This document shows, piece after piece, positions 12,119 through 25,247 of a stretch of DNA of 64,000 nucleotides (positions are counted from its first letter, which is position 1; every line of letters starts with the position of its first letter). Below the pieces are notes generated by a model. That model searched no databases. It was not told the DNA's origin and worked only from the letters and a program-made list of their open reading frames with translations. Position numbers and translations under genes: made by a program. This DNA is from Brasenia schreberi (Eukaryota > Streptophyta > Magnoliopsida > Nymphaeales > Cabombaceae): assembly GCA_036023115.1 (NCBI GenBank), contig JAYKKT010000064.1:4769501-4833500 (forward strand), in the 5' to 3' direction.

Positions 12119-14180
12119 CTATATATATGAGAAAATGCAGCTCAGATCAGGTAAATGCATTCTTGAACTTTGTGTATGTGTGTGTTTGAAGAGAGAGAGA
12201 AAGAGAGAGAATCCAGACAGACAGAAACGCAAATCGCTTCCTAAGCCATGTGCAATGTTCCTTGAAAAGGTAAGGAATTCAATTTGAAATCTGTCAAACA
12301 ATATTTCTCGAGAACAATAGCGACACTGTCCAACAGATAAGTGATACCTTGAACATGCGCCCAAGCTGCTCCACACATTCCATTACCAGTTGTTGGTGGC
12401 CAAGAACTTTACGGCTTTTCATTATTCGTACAATTGAAGCATCAATGGCATAGCGCCGGTCCTTGTCAACATCTTCAATAACCTTCTTCTTCTCATCGAC
12501 GGGAGGAAGAGGAATCTGTGTTCAAAAGCAACGCTTTATTATGATAGCAATAGCATAACCAATCAAAACATGAGAAACGGAGAGAAAATCCCCAAACCTT
12601 GATCCTCTTCAGTTTGTCGGTGAATTTGGGATTAAACTCAAAGGTATCAGTTGAAGAAATAGTTTTGGTGTTAGGCTCCTTGTTCAGAATTTTGTATTTT
12701 GCACAAGATAAGGAATGGAGTAACCTGACCACGTCATCATCCGTTAAATTTAATTGAGACATGATCTCAGAATAGGTCAACTTATCTGATGCATTGAAAA
12801 GCAGCAAAGCTGATGCCTAAAACAGAGGTAGAAAATCATTAAGAATCAGCTAAAAGCACAAAAAGAGAACCACAGTTGACATGGTAAAGACAAGAAGAAT
12901 CAACCACCTGATAGGTTGTTACTATAAGCTCCATAGTCTTGGGTTCAAAATTGCCATTGATATTGCAAGTTCCCAATGAGTAAATCCATGTGAGCTTTCT
13001 GTGCTTCGTTTTGATTTGATAGAACTCTTTGAAAACCTCTACACATTTTATCTACAAAGGCCAAACACATAAGAAGACTCAAGGAGCGAGTTCCCTAAAC
13101 ATCCTAAGGAATCATAAATAAAGACGTACCATCTCTGCCGGAAGATTCAAATCGAAGGATTTGTAACTAGGCCAGTATCCAGTTGTAAGAACTGTCACCG
13201 TCAAATCAATTCCAGGATTTACATGTCGATTGTTTTGAAGATATTCATCAAAATGGGTTTGGTGATCCCTTGCTAGCGTCAAATCCGTTACCTGAAAGGT
13301 CAATGAAAGAAACGTTAATAATGCCTCAAAACAGAAAAACAACAGCAACAATCTCAATTTCAGCCACTCTACCATTCCCTCCATTTTTGAGGTAAACTGC
13401 CCACCACATTGCTGCTTCAACTTTGTCAAGATACTCCTCTCATGATCATCATTTGCACTTTTATCAAACAGAAGCCTCCTTGCCAGCTTTTTCCTGCATG
13501 TCAACCGTCAAAATACTTACAAGACAAGCCAACAGATCTATCACGAAGGATTATGGAGTGCAAAAATCCCATAGTCAAATATCAGAAGAAACAAAACAAA
13601 CTGAAGCAAACGAAGAGCACATTACCTGTAAAACTCAGCAAAGAGGTCCTTGTCACTGATGTATGCAAGTAGCTTCACGACCTGCAGGTTGCCAATAGTA
13701 TTAATGTCTTCACTGATCGGAAACAGTGGCAAAAACATACGGAAAACGCTGACAAACCTTCTCCAGTGTTTCCTCAATGGCTTCATCACTTAGTTTCTCA
13801 CTGCCACCCTTCTTGAGTATATTGTCACAGAAATTTGCCAGTAACTCCGCACTAGAGCTGCCTGCAACACCCTTGTTGCAGAAGACCTCAAAAGCTTCTT
13901 TGAGTGCCTGAAGAAGCAAAAGTAAGCATCACATAGAAGATTGGGTAGTAACTGACGAATAATTTGGTTAAGACTACCTTGTGAAAAAGGTTGTGGTTCT
14001 GGAAGCAATTTGTAACATAGTCCAAGTACTTGTCATGGAGCTCTATAACTTTCCTAACAAAAACCTGGAGATGAGAGGAAGAATTCAGCTTCAATTGTAA
14101 GCATCCATAGATGGACAAGAACATATATTGGCAAATTCAAGTACCTGTTCTTGCAAACCAACAACATCTTTCTTCTCAGC

Positions 14181-15952
14181 CTGAAAAGACAAAAGTTGCT
14201 ACCATCAGAAAGAGTACCTACAAATATGTTGGGACTCCAGGATGGAACTTGAATTTTAGACATCAAAACTGTGACATACATTACAAAAATGCATTTCAGA
14301 CCATAATCTGAATTTGGGATTAAAGAGACGTGGCACTGCAACACCATCTTTCTAGATGTTATCATGAAAAGCAAGCACAATGCTGATACCATCCTGTGAC
14401 CATTCTTTCCATATTTTTTAACAGTGAAGTACTACGAGAAAGGTTAAAGTTAGAACTTTAAGAATGCACCAAGCTGCAACCAGTACGGATATTTCAATGC
14501 TTATATCTGTCGGAAAATGCGCTCTGACAAACGAGGACAGAACCTACTATGTCTACCCTATATCTATTTCCTTGCAGCTGTACTCGTAAACAAGTTTCTG
14601 GTACTGGTTTAACTACTAGAAGACCAGGAGCTAAGTTGCTTCAAGATACAATGTAACCTCTTTTTTGTTGAAATATAACATAACCTGTGTCAGTTTCACT
14701 ACAAACTTTAGTGCAGAAGGCCTACAAGATATGCAGAAAGGTAAAATGCTTAATCGATTTTGGAAACATATAGTGGCTAATGGCTATGAATGAGAATCTT
14801 TTGTCACATTGCAACATTTGAATTTAAAACTACGAAGACAAACCAAACCAATACCCAGCCTTTTCCTACATTAATAGCGGTTTGGTACAAGGATTCTGTT
14901 GAGCTCAATCGTGTGATGTATTAGCATTTAACTCAAAAAACAAGAGACCTTGTTTTGTTGTTTCCTTCCAACAATTTAGAAGCCTTCCTCTCCCTCTTCT
15001 CAAGTTTTACTTTCTCACTGTAGCTCCATGTGGCAGCAAATATCATTTAGGTGGCTATTTAACTACCTCCTTTAAAGTACAAAGACCGAAATAAAAACTT
15101 TCAGGAGAACCGTTATTGAAAGACACAGCAGATGCAGGAAGAACTAACATGGGGTCGTGGAGATCTCCAAAATTCAAATATCGAAATATTCAGTTGCAAG
15201 AGCATTTAAAATGCCTTCTGTTCAACAGAGCACTAGAAGATCATGAACTTTTTGTATTTAATACAGCATTGAATACTTATGCTTCTTCCCACTGGGATAC
15301 ACTAAAGCATTTTAACATGTACCTTAGTAGTCTATGCAGGGATGGAAGCTTTTGTCAAATGTATATCATTTCCGAGACAACTAAATGGACAAGCTTACAG
15401 CGTAGAAGATCAACGTGCCTCTAGAAATAGGAATATAGCTCAGCATTTCTTCAACATTTTCATGTGACCCAACAATTTCCTTGTCCTTGGACTAGTCAAG
15501 GCATTTTCTTTTCTACACTTGCTTTAACTATATTTCCATTTTAAATATCAAAAACTAGATCACTTTCAAATAAAATGCAGGAGTTTTCAATTCTGGTTGT
15601 TAACCAAATTACGTACATATTTATTTATTCACAGTACAGATATATCGCTGTATACCCTTACGTGTCCACTGGAATATGCAAGATAGATGGGAAATGCAGA
15701 TGAAATGAAAAAAAGATGGGTATTATTTACTGAGAGTCGGAGAGAAAATCTTTAAGAAAATAAACCATGAGAATGTCAAAAACATCTATTAGCTTTCAAT
15801 TTGCAAGCAAAGTGTCACTGGAGCTCTCATGAAAACAAGATCATTAGCATATCATATGTCTCCAAAAAAATAATAATAAAGGGTTCATGACAGACAGATA
15901 AAATTCAAAAATTTCCCCTCAAAGAGGAAAAAACACAAAATTAAGACAATAC
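14181..15952 (-). other. CUL1 intron with LINE-tail fragment
   Basis: A 1.77-kb intron. 14852-15005 resembles, with many changes, the repeat end seen at 63554 (plus-strand words cagccttttcctac ... gcatttaactc ... ttgtttccttccaacaattt ... gccttcctctccctcttct). The remainder has no recognised feature. Confidence 0.5.
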
Positions 15953-16462
15953 CTTCTTGTTGCTTGCAGCATCCTCTGCTTGCTTTACTAAGGCCATCCC
16001 CTCGGCTGCAACATGCTGAAATATATCCAAAAATTACTAAAATCAAGAAGAATTATAAAAGTGCATATTTCCTAAAAAAAAGGAGAGTGAGACCCTCATA
16101 ACAGCTCATGTTGAACTTTCTAAAAGAGAAAATTTCAGAAGAGAGAAAAAGGCATAAAAGTTCAGAAACTAAAAAGCGGAGCTATAAGACATCAAAATAA
16201 TCATTAACAATTGTTTTCTTCAAGTTGCCAGGCAGTACTTCATTCAACACAGTAGAAGACCAAACAGCTGAAACAATAGCACAAAGTCAAGAACAAACCT
16301 CTAATAATTTAGGCTCACTACTAGAGTGTAAGTAATGAGCAACTATCTTTCTCTATCTTTCTCCCGTTTTAAGCACTCCTCAGCCTGTAATGAAAGACAC
16401 AATATCAAATAGTAGCCATACAGTAATGTAAATGAAGAAACCAAGCTATAGTAATCACTAAT

Positions 16463-16805
16463 CACCAACAACAAAGCCTTTTCCTATAAGGTGGGATCAG
16501 CTATATGAATCAAATGATATCGTTGTGTTTTATACGTAAACCATGTCTTCGGAGAGAAATGCCATTTAAATCTAAGTCATTTTTAATGGTTTCACTTATA
16601 GTTTTTCTTGGTATCCCTCTACTTCTAACTAATGGGCTTTCTAACTAATAGGCTATCTTCTACGATCTACTGTTTCTTGAGACTTCTAATGGTATTATCC
16701 TCACATGACCAAACCACTTACGGCGAGATTCTACCATCTTTTTCATAATAGGTGCAATCACCCTACTTTCTGTCTAATGCATTCCTTACTAATCCTATCT
16801 TGTCT
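16463..16805 (-). mobile_element. 3' fragment of a LINE related to RTE, in a CUL1 intron
   Basis: Plus strand begins accaacaacaaagccttttc and continues ggtgggatcagctatatgaa, the reverse complement of the widespread plant LINE 3' end. It runs to a degenerate stretch (catgaccaaaccacttacgg, equivalent to the RWFGH coding region) near 16,700-16,800. It has many stops and is clearly older than the elements at 7306 and 60506. Confidence 0.7.
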
Positions 16806-18543
16806 TGAAGTTATAGTAATCATCACAAAAAAAAAAAAAATACCTTGAGCATATAATCAGGACAAGAATCTTCTAGGATCCAGTTTGAAGCCTTTCGAGA
16901 ATAATAAGCAGACGTGTCTTTGAGCATGGCAGCTTCAAAATCATTCTCATAGTGATCCATTTGCCCCATTCCAATTTCAACAAATATATCTAATACATTC
17001 TTCAATAGAGCTCGATCAATCTGCTCTCCTTCACGTTCTTGATCAATCTTTGAACAAAAAAAGGATAGGTTAATTTTTCTAAATTTGTAAACATTGAAAA
17101 TCTTGTATAATAAGGAAGAAAAAACATACAAGAGAAATGACTGCATCTCTCACTTTCCCATTTAGTTCCTTGTAAACCTGCTGAAGATAATACATAGCCA
17201 AAGTATATCTCAAGCTAAACCACATCGGCAGTTAGAATGATTGAATGACACATTAAACAGGGAACAGCATTCAGGTGCGAAAGACTAAAACCGACATCAA
17301 AACCACAAATCCACATTAAATTTGAAATGCAGAACTTGGGCAATGTATTGACTATAAACTGGGTACATGATTATATTGATCGATTACCAGATCGCGGAAA
17401 CACGTGAGGCCAACTTCATTAAGGGGTGGAAGTGATCTCCTTGCAATGAAGTAGCGATCAAGATAATGGAAGAATCTGGACAGCCATCGAACCATGACTT
17501 TGTGATTTGACCACCTTTTCACAAGCTCCCTGAGCATAAACTCATCGTGTTTCTCCCTCAGAGATGGCATTACCTAGTCACACAAGAGAATATATAAACA
17601 CACAATGTAAGTAAGCTCGATATGCAGCATCGGAGGGAAAACCAAGCTAAAAAAGAAGTTAGGAAACACTTCTAGCATGTTGGCTATTATTGTCATAAAC
17701 AAAGGAATCAAAGTCACATGGGAAAAATGGCATTCTAATTTTGATCCTCAAAAGTCAAGGAACTGTTATCTTCTCTACAAAAAAGCAATGATTAATGCCA
17801 AGAAATGAACTAGCATTTTGTGATTTATCAAAAATGCAATACGTGGAGCATTCTTCAACATTTCTCTTAAATGACAGATGATCTGTAAAGGCAAAACTAC
17901 TAACCAAAACCAATTCTTGTGAGTCTAGCAACCATATAAGTTACCATCATAAGAACAATATAATGGAATATGACCTACTGAGAGATATCTAGGAGTAGAA
18001 TGCAATTTTTTTCTAATATCCAATTGACTCACTAGGGTGAGCAAGAAAACCACAATATTCAAACCAGTGAAAGCAAACACAGAATCTGAAGAGAACACTA
18101 CAAATTAATTTTCTGGGTTAAATGTTGGTATTTGGGTCCTTAACACTGCAAGCGTAAGGCACAACCAGTCTGGAAACATGTGAGAGTGGTGTAATGCAGC
18201 ATGCATACAGGATAGATATATGTGCATGTTTCCGCAAGTATTTTCTGATGGAAGTGAATGAAGTACTATATGTGATCCCAAATATTTAGATCAAGTTGTA
18301 AGGGGTAAGCTATGCGGGAGGATAGGAAGAAAACAAGAACCAACGCTTCCAGCTCCCTAACTTGACTGGATAATCTCCAGAGATAGATATAGGCCTGCAA
18401 ACACCATCAGGATCCTAGAGAAGATGGAAGACAGTAGAACTATAACATAAGGAAAGCTACTTCAATCATTTTCCACGCCTCAAATAACTTCGATTAATAT
18501 TAAGAAGGAACTCTTGACATTCCAAAAATATAAGGATTTAAAG

Positions 18544-18674
18544 CAGTGTTATTGTAGCACACCGTATCGTACGATTCAGTATGATACGTAATGTATCGTA
18601 TAAGATACAGTATCATGCGATATGCTCTGTATCGCATAATACAATGCATATTGCTCGTATCATACATAACCCTA
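18544..18674. mobile_element. Small hAT-like MITE, copy 1
   Basis: 131 bp starting CAGTGTTAT and ending ATAACCCTA, imperfect terminal inverted repeats of 9 bp. It is preceded by atttaaag (18536-18543), and the same octamer recurs at 18676-18683 just before the next copy. The 8-bp spacing and CAGTG start fit hAT elements. The interior is full of short CGTATCG/CGATACG palindromes. Confidence 0.6.
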
Positions 18675-18683
18675 TATTTAAAG

Positions 18684-18816
18684 CAGTGTTATTTGTAACG
18701 CACCGTATTATACAATACGGTATGATAAGTATTATATCATGCGATATGTATAATGTGTATATCGCCCGTGGTACGGGCGATATGCCAAGGAACATCTCTG
18801 GTCGATCATAACCCTG
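18684..18816. mobile_element. Small hAT-like MITE, copy 2
   Basis: 133 bp starting CAGTGTTAT and ending ATAACCCTG, so the ends pair at 8 of 9 positions. It shares its first part with copy 1 (GCACACCGTAT versus GCACCGTAT, and TATCATGCGATATG). Preceded by atttaaag. The right flank (catttctg) is only a weak match. Confidence 0.6.
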
Positions 18817-19227
18817 CATTTCTGTGAGATTTTAGGCTTTCGTTTGCGTCTTCCAACTGCTCCAAGGTGATTTCCAGCTAGGGTGAGTCATCTCCATCAG
18901 TTTTAAGGATCATGAATGCCACCATCACTTCGATAGTGACAACACCAACAATATGATGGTTGTGTTATAATTTTTTTCTTTTGTATTTGGTGTTTTCTTG
19001 TATTATTTGTTTTTTCTTTTTTTGAATGACAATATATGAACTTATGAAGTGCATGAATATACTTTCGTTGTACTTGTGAAGTGGGAGACACTCTATTTGA
19101 GTGTTTTGGTGATTTATGAAGTAAAGATTGGAGATTTATGTAGTGCTTTTATTTTTAGGTTTATTAAAATTGAAGTGTTAAATTAAGATGGCAGGAAGGG
19201 GGTGTTAAGGACTCCCAATCTCGATCC

Positions 19228-21136
19228 GATGATCTGGTATGATAGTAGAATACAATAGTTGTTTAGGAAAATAAATTGAAAATAAGATGTGTTTTTTTGT
19301 AAGAAGGTGATTAGTGGTAGAATTTTTTGTTTTAAACATCACCTAGCAGGCTTGTTCCTTGCACGGGCAAAGTTAAGAAAGTGTAAGAAGTCATTAAATG
19401 ACAATGTGTACAGATGATTGAGAGTATAGTTGAGAAGGGACAACAAAAAGATGATATAAAAGATGATGAAGAGGACTTGGTGATAGCATCCCTTCTCGTG
19501 CTAGGATAGAGATTCGTAGTAGTAGTTTTCAACCACCAACCAGAGGAAAGAGAGTTGTTAAAGAGGTTAAAAGTGATAGAAGAGGAAGAGATAGAGGAAA
19601 ATCTTATTCTGACATGGCATGTTGTTATGACTTTAGAGCAATTCCATGAGCAAGGAGAGATAGTTTTATGATGCATGCATTCCATTTAATGCAACAAATT
19701 TTTTTCATTTTCAAGCAATTGTAGATGTCATTGCTAACATTGGTATAGGATATAAGAAGTTATCTTATCAAAAGTTAAGAAGAAAACTATTAGATAAAAC
19801 TGCCCTTAAAGCCCAAGAGTATTGTTCGACTTTAAGAGAGTCATGGAAGGAGACAGGATGCTCTGTCATGGCATACAGATCGTCAGATGGGTGAGAAAAG
19901 ACTTTGTTAAACTTTTTTATCTATTATCCTAAATGACTTATATTTTTTAGGTCACTAGACATGTCAGAGGAGCAACATAATGCACAAATTTTTAAGGTAA
20001 GAATTTGATAAGGTGATATTGGAGATTGGGCTTAAGAAGGTAGTCCAATTAATTACACATAATGCAACTAACTATAAAGTTGTAGGAAAGGAGTTAATAC
20101 TTATCGAACACCATGTGCAACCCATTATCTAGAGAAATGGACAAGGTAAAGGCAACAACTTAGTGTTGTCAAGATATTGCAAAATGTATCTATATTCAAT
20201 TCCATGTTTTTGTATTATGTATGATGAAGAGATATACAGATGGTGCAGAGCTCTTTTATTATCATTACATAGTATTGTTAAACAAAAGAAAGCCTTAAAA
20301 AGAATGTTTTCCTCATATAAGTGGCAACAATTTTAAGAGTTGCATGAAAATAGAAGGAATAAAAAATTAAATGAGATTTCAAAGACAATCTTTAGGAGTA
20401 CATTTTGGAACTCCTATCTTAGACTATTAAGGATCACATGTCTTTTAGTCAAAGTTTTGAGATTGGCTTAGAGCGAGGAAAAGCCATCTATGGGCTATTT
20501 TTATTAAGGGCTAAAGAAGTTGTTAGAATCAATTTTAATGAAAGAAAGAGATATTATGTGCCCGTATGAAATATTATCGATAATAGATAGAATCAACAGT
20601 TGCACCAGCCTATTTATGCAACAATTTTCTACCTAAATCCAACATTTAGGTATTCAATGGATTAACTTATTCATGCAAGCTTTAAAAGGGACGCGAAGGT
20701 TAATCGAGGTATCATTGATTATATAGACAAATTGGTTCCTGGTGAGAGTAGAGTGATGAGAGTAGAGCACATGCTATATATCGAGAGATGAAGATCTATG
20801 ATAATGCTCTTCACTTGATGGGTTTGTCTGTAGCCATTCGCAACCATACTAATATGCACCATGGTAAATTATTCATCTTAATATTTAAATTTTTTAAATA
20901 TTATATTTATTATGAAATATATCTTTATGTTTGTCTTTTTTCTATTAGATGTTTGGTGGAATAGGTTTGAAAGTGATTGTCCAAACCTGAGAGATTTTGC
21001 AATAAGAGTTCTTAGTCAAACTTGTAGTGTATTTGGTTGTGAAAGTAATTGGTGTCTTTGAACATATACATAAAAAAAAATGCAATAGGTTGGAACATAA
21101 GCAGCTCAATGACCTAGTTTTCATCTGTTGCGACAT
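19228..21136 (+). pseudogene. Decayed hAT-family transposase in CUL1 intron 2
   Basis: Conceptual translation across stops and frameshifts gives the order of a plant hAT transposase. A BED zinc-finger-like segment (CKKVISG..FCFKHHLAG, about 19290-19350) is followed by a DUF659-like segment (HFQAIVDVIANIGIGYKKLS and SWKETGCSVMAYRSSDG, 19700-19890). The catalytic-core word PCATHYLEK lies near 20110, and the C-terminal dimerisation motif at 20990-21136 reads like VIGVFEHIHKKKCNRLEHKQ then LNDLVFICCD. Hallmark Cys, His and Trp positions survive, but many stops interrupt it. It lies opposite in orientation to CUL1. Terminal repeats of the full element were not found. Confidence 0.85.
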
Positions 21137-21879
21137 GTGACTCCAATAAAGATAATAAAGGATTAGTTACTAATTAAGTATTCAATTCAATGTTTTATTT
21201 TATTTAATTGCTAATGTTATTTATTTATGTTCCTTCGTAGACAATTAAAAAAGTTAAATACAAAGAAGAACTAATTTTATCTAATAAGTTGGGACAATTT
21301 TGATATCTTAGAGGAATGAATTATGGAAGATAATGAAGCAAATACACTCCTAACTGAAGAAGACATTCAATAAATTGATTTGGAAGGAGCGCAACAATAT
21401 CATCAAGGGGATGATTTTGATTTTAAAGCTTAAGGGGTTGATGATCTTTAATAAGGAAGAGAATATTAAGATTATTTAGTTGATCTTGATTATAATATGT
21501 AATTCATTTTTTCAATTATGAAAGTTATAGTTTTGCTAAGGATGTACTGCTTAAATGCTTTATACATTGAAAAGTGAATAGTGATTGATCAATATTTACT
21601 GAACTTATGAATTATATGAATTGTTTTCAATTACCGCAGCTTTTCCTTAATTTTTATGTATTTTTTTATTTTCTCAAATTTTTAAAATTAAAAAATGATA
21701 CATACGATAAAGAGGTACAACACATCTAGCTAGGGGTTCAGTGATGAAGTTTTACATCAACTTTGCAACTTCGGTGTGCATTTGGTAAGGGGGGGGCGTA
21801 GCCATAACCCAGCTTCCATTGAAAAGGAAGTCCTGATCTAGGGACAATGACTTTTTTAATAATAATAAAAGTTTAGGTA

Positions 21880-22000
21880 CCAAAGCCAGTACTGAAACTG
21901 AAACTAGAACCAAGCCTTTTCCAAAACCAAGTAGATCAATTACATGGATTATAAGTAGTATGATTTATGTGTCATATTATCATTTAAAATCGAAAAAAAA
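21880..22000. repeat. Dispersed repeat fragment (LINE-tail-like)
   Basis: Plus-strand words ggtaccaaagcc ... gaaccaagccttttcc ... acatggatta correspond to those at 63554-63610. Short and degenerate. Confidence 0.4.
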
Positions 22001-22844
22001 ACAAGGGAAGCAATTACAATTTACAAATAGTACAAAATATAAGAAATTTATGAGACCACTCGGATATATCTGGTATATTTCCTTGCCTCAAAAAGAAGGA
22101 TTAATGATCAAACCCTAATTTAACAGTCTGGGCTAGCTGGTATACAGCTAAAAGATAAGCACCTCCAAACGCCTTGTACAAATGAATATTTTTAGCAGTA
22201 TCCTTATCACTTTCCCTCCACAAAGTGGGATGCTTATTACCCTTTTTCTTCTGAAGGATCAGACACAAGCAATGCCTGCTAAGTGCAGTAAAATAGCCAG
22301 TTGCAACAAGATTAAGCGCTTTGATAGTGTTGACAAAGAAGAGACTAACAATTAAGGGTTACATAAAAGACAGAACTATCAATTACATGTACAACAGAGG
22401 AAAACCACATCAAGAGATCAGTTAAGAAACAATTGTTCAACGAAATCATAACTACATCAAAACGGACGAGGATGGTGCACGAGGGTTGCAGTTTGTACCA
22501 TTGACGTGATATATTCTTCAAATGCCTCCTTATATCTGTCATAAAGCTGTTGTGAATAGTCATGAGGAGGTTTTTGAGTGCACATATTGTAGATTGTACT
22601 GTACAGAAAGTAAAGGAAACATAGAGATCTACGAATACAAAGATGGATATTTCCTGATACAATAAGAGATGCAATTTCTGGAAAATTAAAGGCACGCAGG
22701 ATACGTATACAGCATCATGTAGTCTGTTGAACTGAATTGTTGCTCTGGAACACCCTCCAGAATGTTCTCCAACTTCTTTATCCCCGTTTTCATGTAGTCC
22801 CATCCTTGCTCAAGGTCAATGATCTTACGCTCGTTCATTGTCAT

Positions 22845-23560
22845 ATTGCCCTCCTAAGACGACACCTAGATCAGACTACAGAAAAAAACCAAGTAAATCA
22901 ATCCAACATTATGATCACGATTTTAACATCTTTAGACAAAAAAAATACAGAGAAAGAAACAATAATGGTTATCCACGCTATCAAAAATTGAAGCTGCCAA
23001 AAACGGGAGAGATCGAAATTGGGGAGAAAGGCAAAACCTAAACCGAAATGAGGGGCGGGGGATAATTTCACATCCACTCACACCAAAATCAAACCCTAAT
23101 CAAGATTCCAAACCCAAATGAAATCAACAAACCTCCGAATCAAGCCATGAATCGCCGGTTGAGAGGCATAAATGATCCACGGACCGACCCGAACCAACAA
23201 ATCAAAGATGGAGGAAATCTACGCACACCAGTTAACCAAATACATCAAAAGAAACAACAATGGATGGAAAACCTAGAAAAATGATTTCTGCTTTTGTGAC
23301 TATAGGAGACACAGATCGAAAAGCTCACCAGAGCACCCGCTAGTTGCAGAGACACAATGGAGGGTCCAGAGAGAGGAGGGTAGACATCTTCCTCAGAGAG
23401 GAAGAAGAGGGAAAGGGGAAGCGTGGCTTTGCCCTCAACCCCACACCGTCCCTCCTCAACAGAAAGGACACACACCTAAGCATCAGGGTGAAAATGTAAA
23501 ATACCTCTCTCTCTGCGTGTCTCCCTTTCCCCACTCTTTCTGATACAACCTATATTTAAC
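22845..23560 (-). promoter_or_regulatory. CUL1 5' leader with UTR intron, and promoter
   Basis: Upstream of the CUL1 ATG (22844) an acceptor (ctag|gtgtc, exon start at 22865) pairs with a donor at 23329 (gctctg|gtgagc). The region 23329-about 23500 is therefore a likely non-coding first exon, rich in CTT/TCC on the minus strand as plant leaders often are. A TATA-like ttaaatatagg lies near 23555. Repeated in units 2-4 at +7267, +14537 and +21805. The transcription start is inferred, not shown. Confidence 0.5.
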
Positions 23561-25247
23561 AAAGTTTCTTGATGCATCACGGCAGTTGCTGATTTTATGA
23601 TTGTCATACGTATATTTATGTATGTACTGTACTGATTTCTCTCTTTGCTGCGATTGGCATTTGTATATTTATTTATGTACAATGTTGATCTCTCTCTCCT
23701 TATATATATATTTTTTATTTTTTTTATTTTTTATTTTTTATTTTTTATTTATTATTGTTTTTTTATATATATCGAGGTCTAACCATATCTAACTTCAAGG
23801 TTAGAACTTCTCAAGTTTGAGGTATGAGCTGAACTCGATCTCGGGCCGAGCTTGATTGAGACAATTTTGGTTTCCCGAGTTCTAACAAGCCTTGAGATGT
23901 TCCAACAAACTCGAGCTCGATCCTAAAGATCGAAGCTTGTTCGGAAATGCAAGTCGAGTTGAGCTTGCTTGACTCGGCTCGATTGCATGTAGGTGATCAT
24001 GTTAAAGATAATCTTATTCTCCTTGGATTGTATTGTAAAATAAAAAACAAGATTGCAACAAACAATTGGAGGTCTCTGCTATAAATTAAAGATCTCTCTT
24101 CTTCTGAAAACATGTAATTGACTAATGGCTGATGGATCAATATTGAGCCTCTGTCCCACCTGAAATTTAGAAAATTATTTTAAAATTTATAGTCTATGGT
24201 GGGATCCTTGTGCTATAGGATGCACATCTTGCTCGTTGAGGAGACACCCTTGTAACACATCTCAAGTCGGGAACTTAACGTCATTTGTTCATTTTGATTC
24301 CGATAAAAATTAAAATCAATCAAATTAATGAAATACCTCACCAAATCACTAAAACTCTCTTTGAAACGACCTCTTTATCTCTTTTTCACTTTCTTCTTCT
24401 TCCTTTTTTTTTTTTTCTTTCTTTTCAATCATATTTGAAGCATTATCATTCATTAGATGATTCAATATCATGCATTAAATTGAACTTCATTTTGTGGGTT
24501 ACTAGAGAAATAGTATGAGACAATCGACACTAAGGAAAAAAACTTTGGAGAGATTCAACATCAAAGTATTTTTCAGATTTTAGTAAGGGTAAAATCAAAA
24601 TCACAATAAAAAAGAGATACGTAAGAGTTTTCAGATCTGTCACTCAACTGGGTTTGATAATTTTGGTTCTTTATATTTTGAGAACCATTGATATCACATC
24701 AACTTTATTTCTAATAAAGATTTGATATTTCATTATAGTGGCATATATGCTCCAATATATTTGTTATAGCATTTACATTTGTATAGAGGGTGGTACTTGA
24801 TTGCGTAATTGCTAATCGACTTACAATGCTTTTGTTTTAATTTAGATGGTATTTGTTTGTCACATAAATTTATGCGAATATATTTCATCTTGCTTGTATT
24901 TTTTTGATGTTTGACATTTGTTGGTGCCAAGGCTAACTGGACTCCACCCAATGGGAGATTGAGAAACTTGTTTCGGGTGGGAGGCGCCACAATGTAGATC
25001 CACCATTGACTCCACCTGAATTTTACGAGCTTGCATCGGGTCCATAGCACGCACACATATATAGTTTATTTTGTATCTTTATCTATCTATCTATATTATA
25101 CAAAATATATATATATATATTGTATTACACATTATACAATATATGTATAGAGTGTATGTGCATATGTATATTTGTGTATGTATTATCTGTATGTATAATG
25201 TGATTTTTCTATAAATGTGTATGAAACTTAATATATATATATATATA
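23561..25247. other. CUL1-LC8 intergenic, left half (unit 1)
   Basis: T-rich tract with TTTTTTA units (23705-23765), a CGAGCT/TCGAGTT-rich stretch (23810-23985) of the sort seen in eroded dispersed repeats, a T/C-rich tract near 24400, and (TA)n tracts at 25100-25245. No gene recognised. Open frames at 24733-25056 (minus) have no known family. Repeated in units 2-4. Confidence 0.5.

Noticed and set aside
22345..22803. 152-codon minus-strand open frame, and its 161-codon versions in units 2-4
   Set aside because: It overlaps CUL1 exons 1 and 2 in the wrong frame and reads through their introns. The CUL1 exon frame matches the conserved protein; this one does not.
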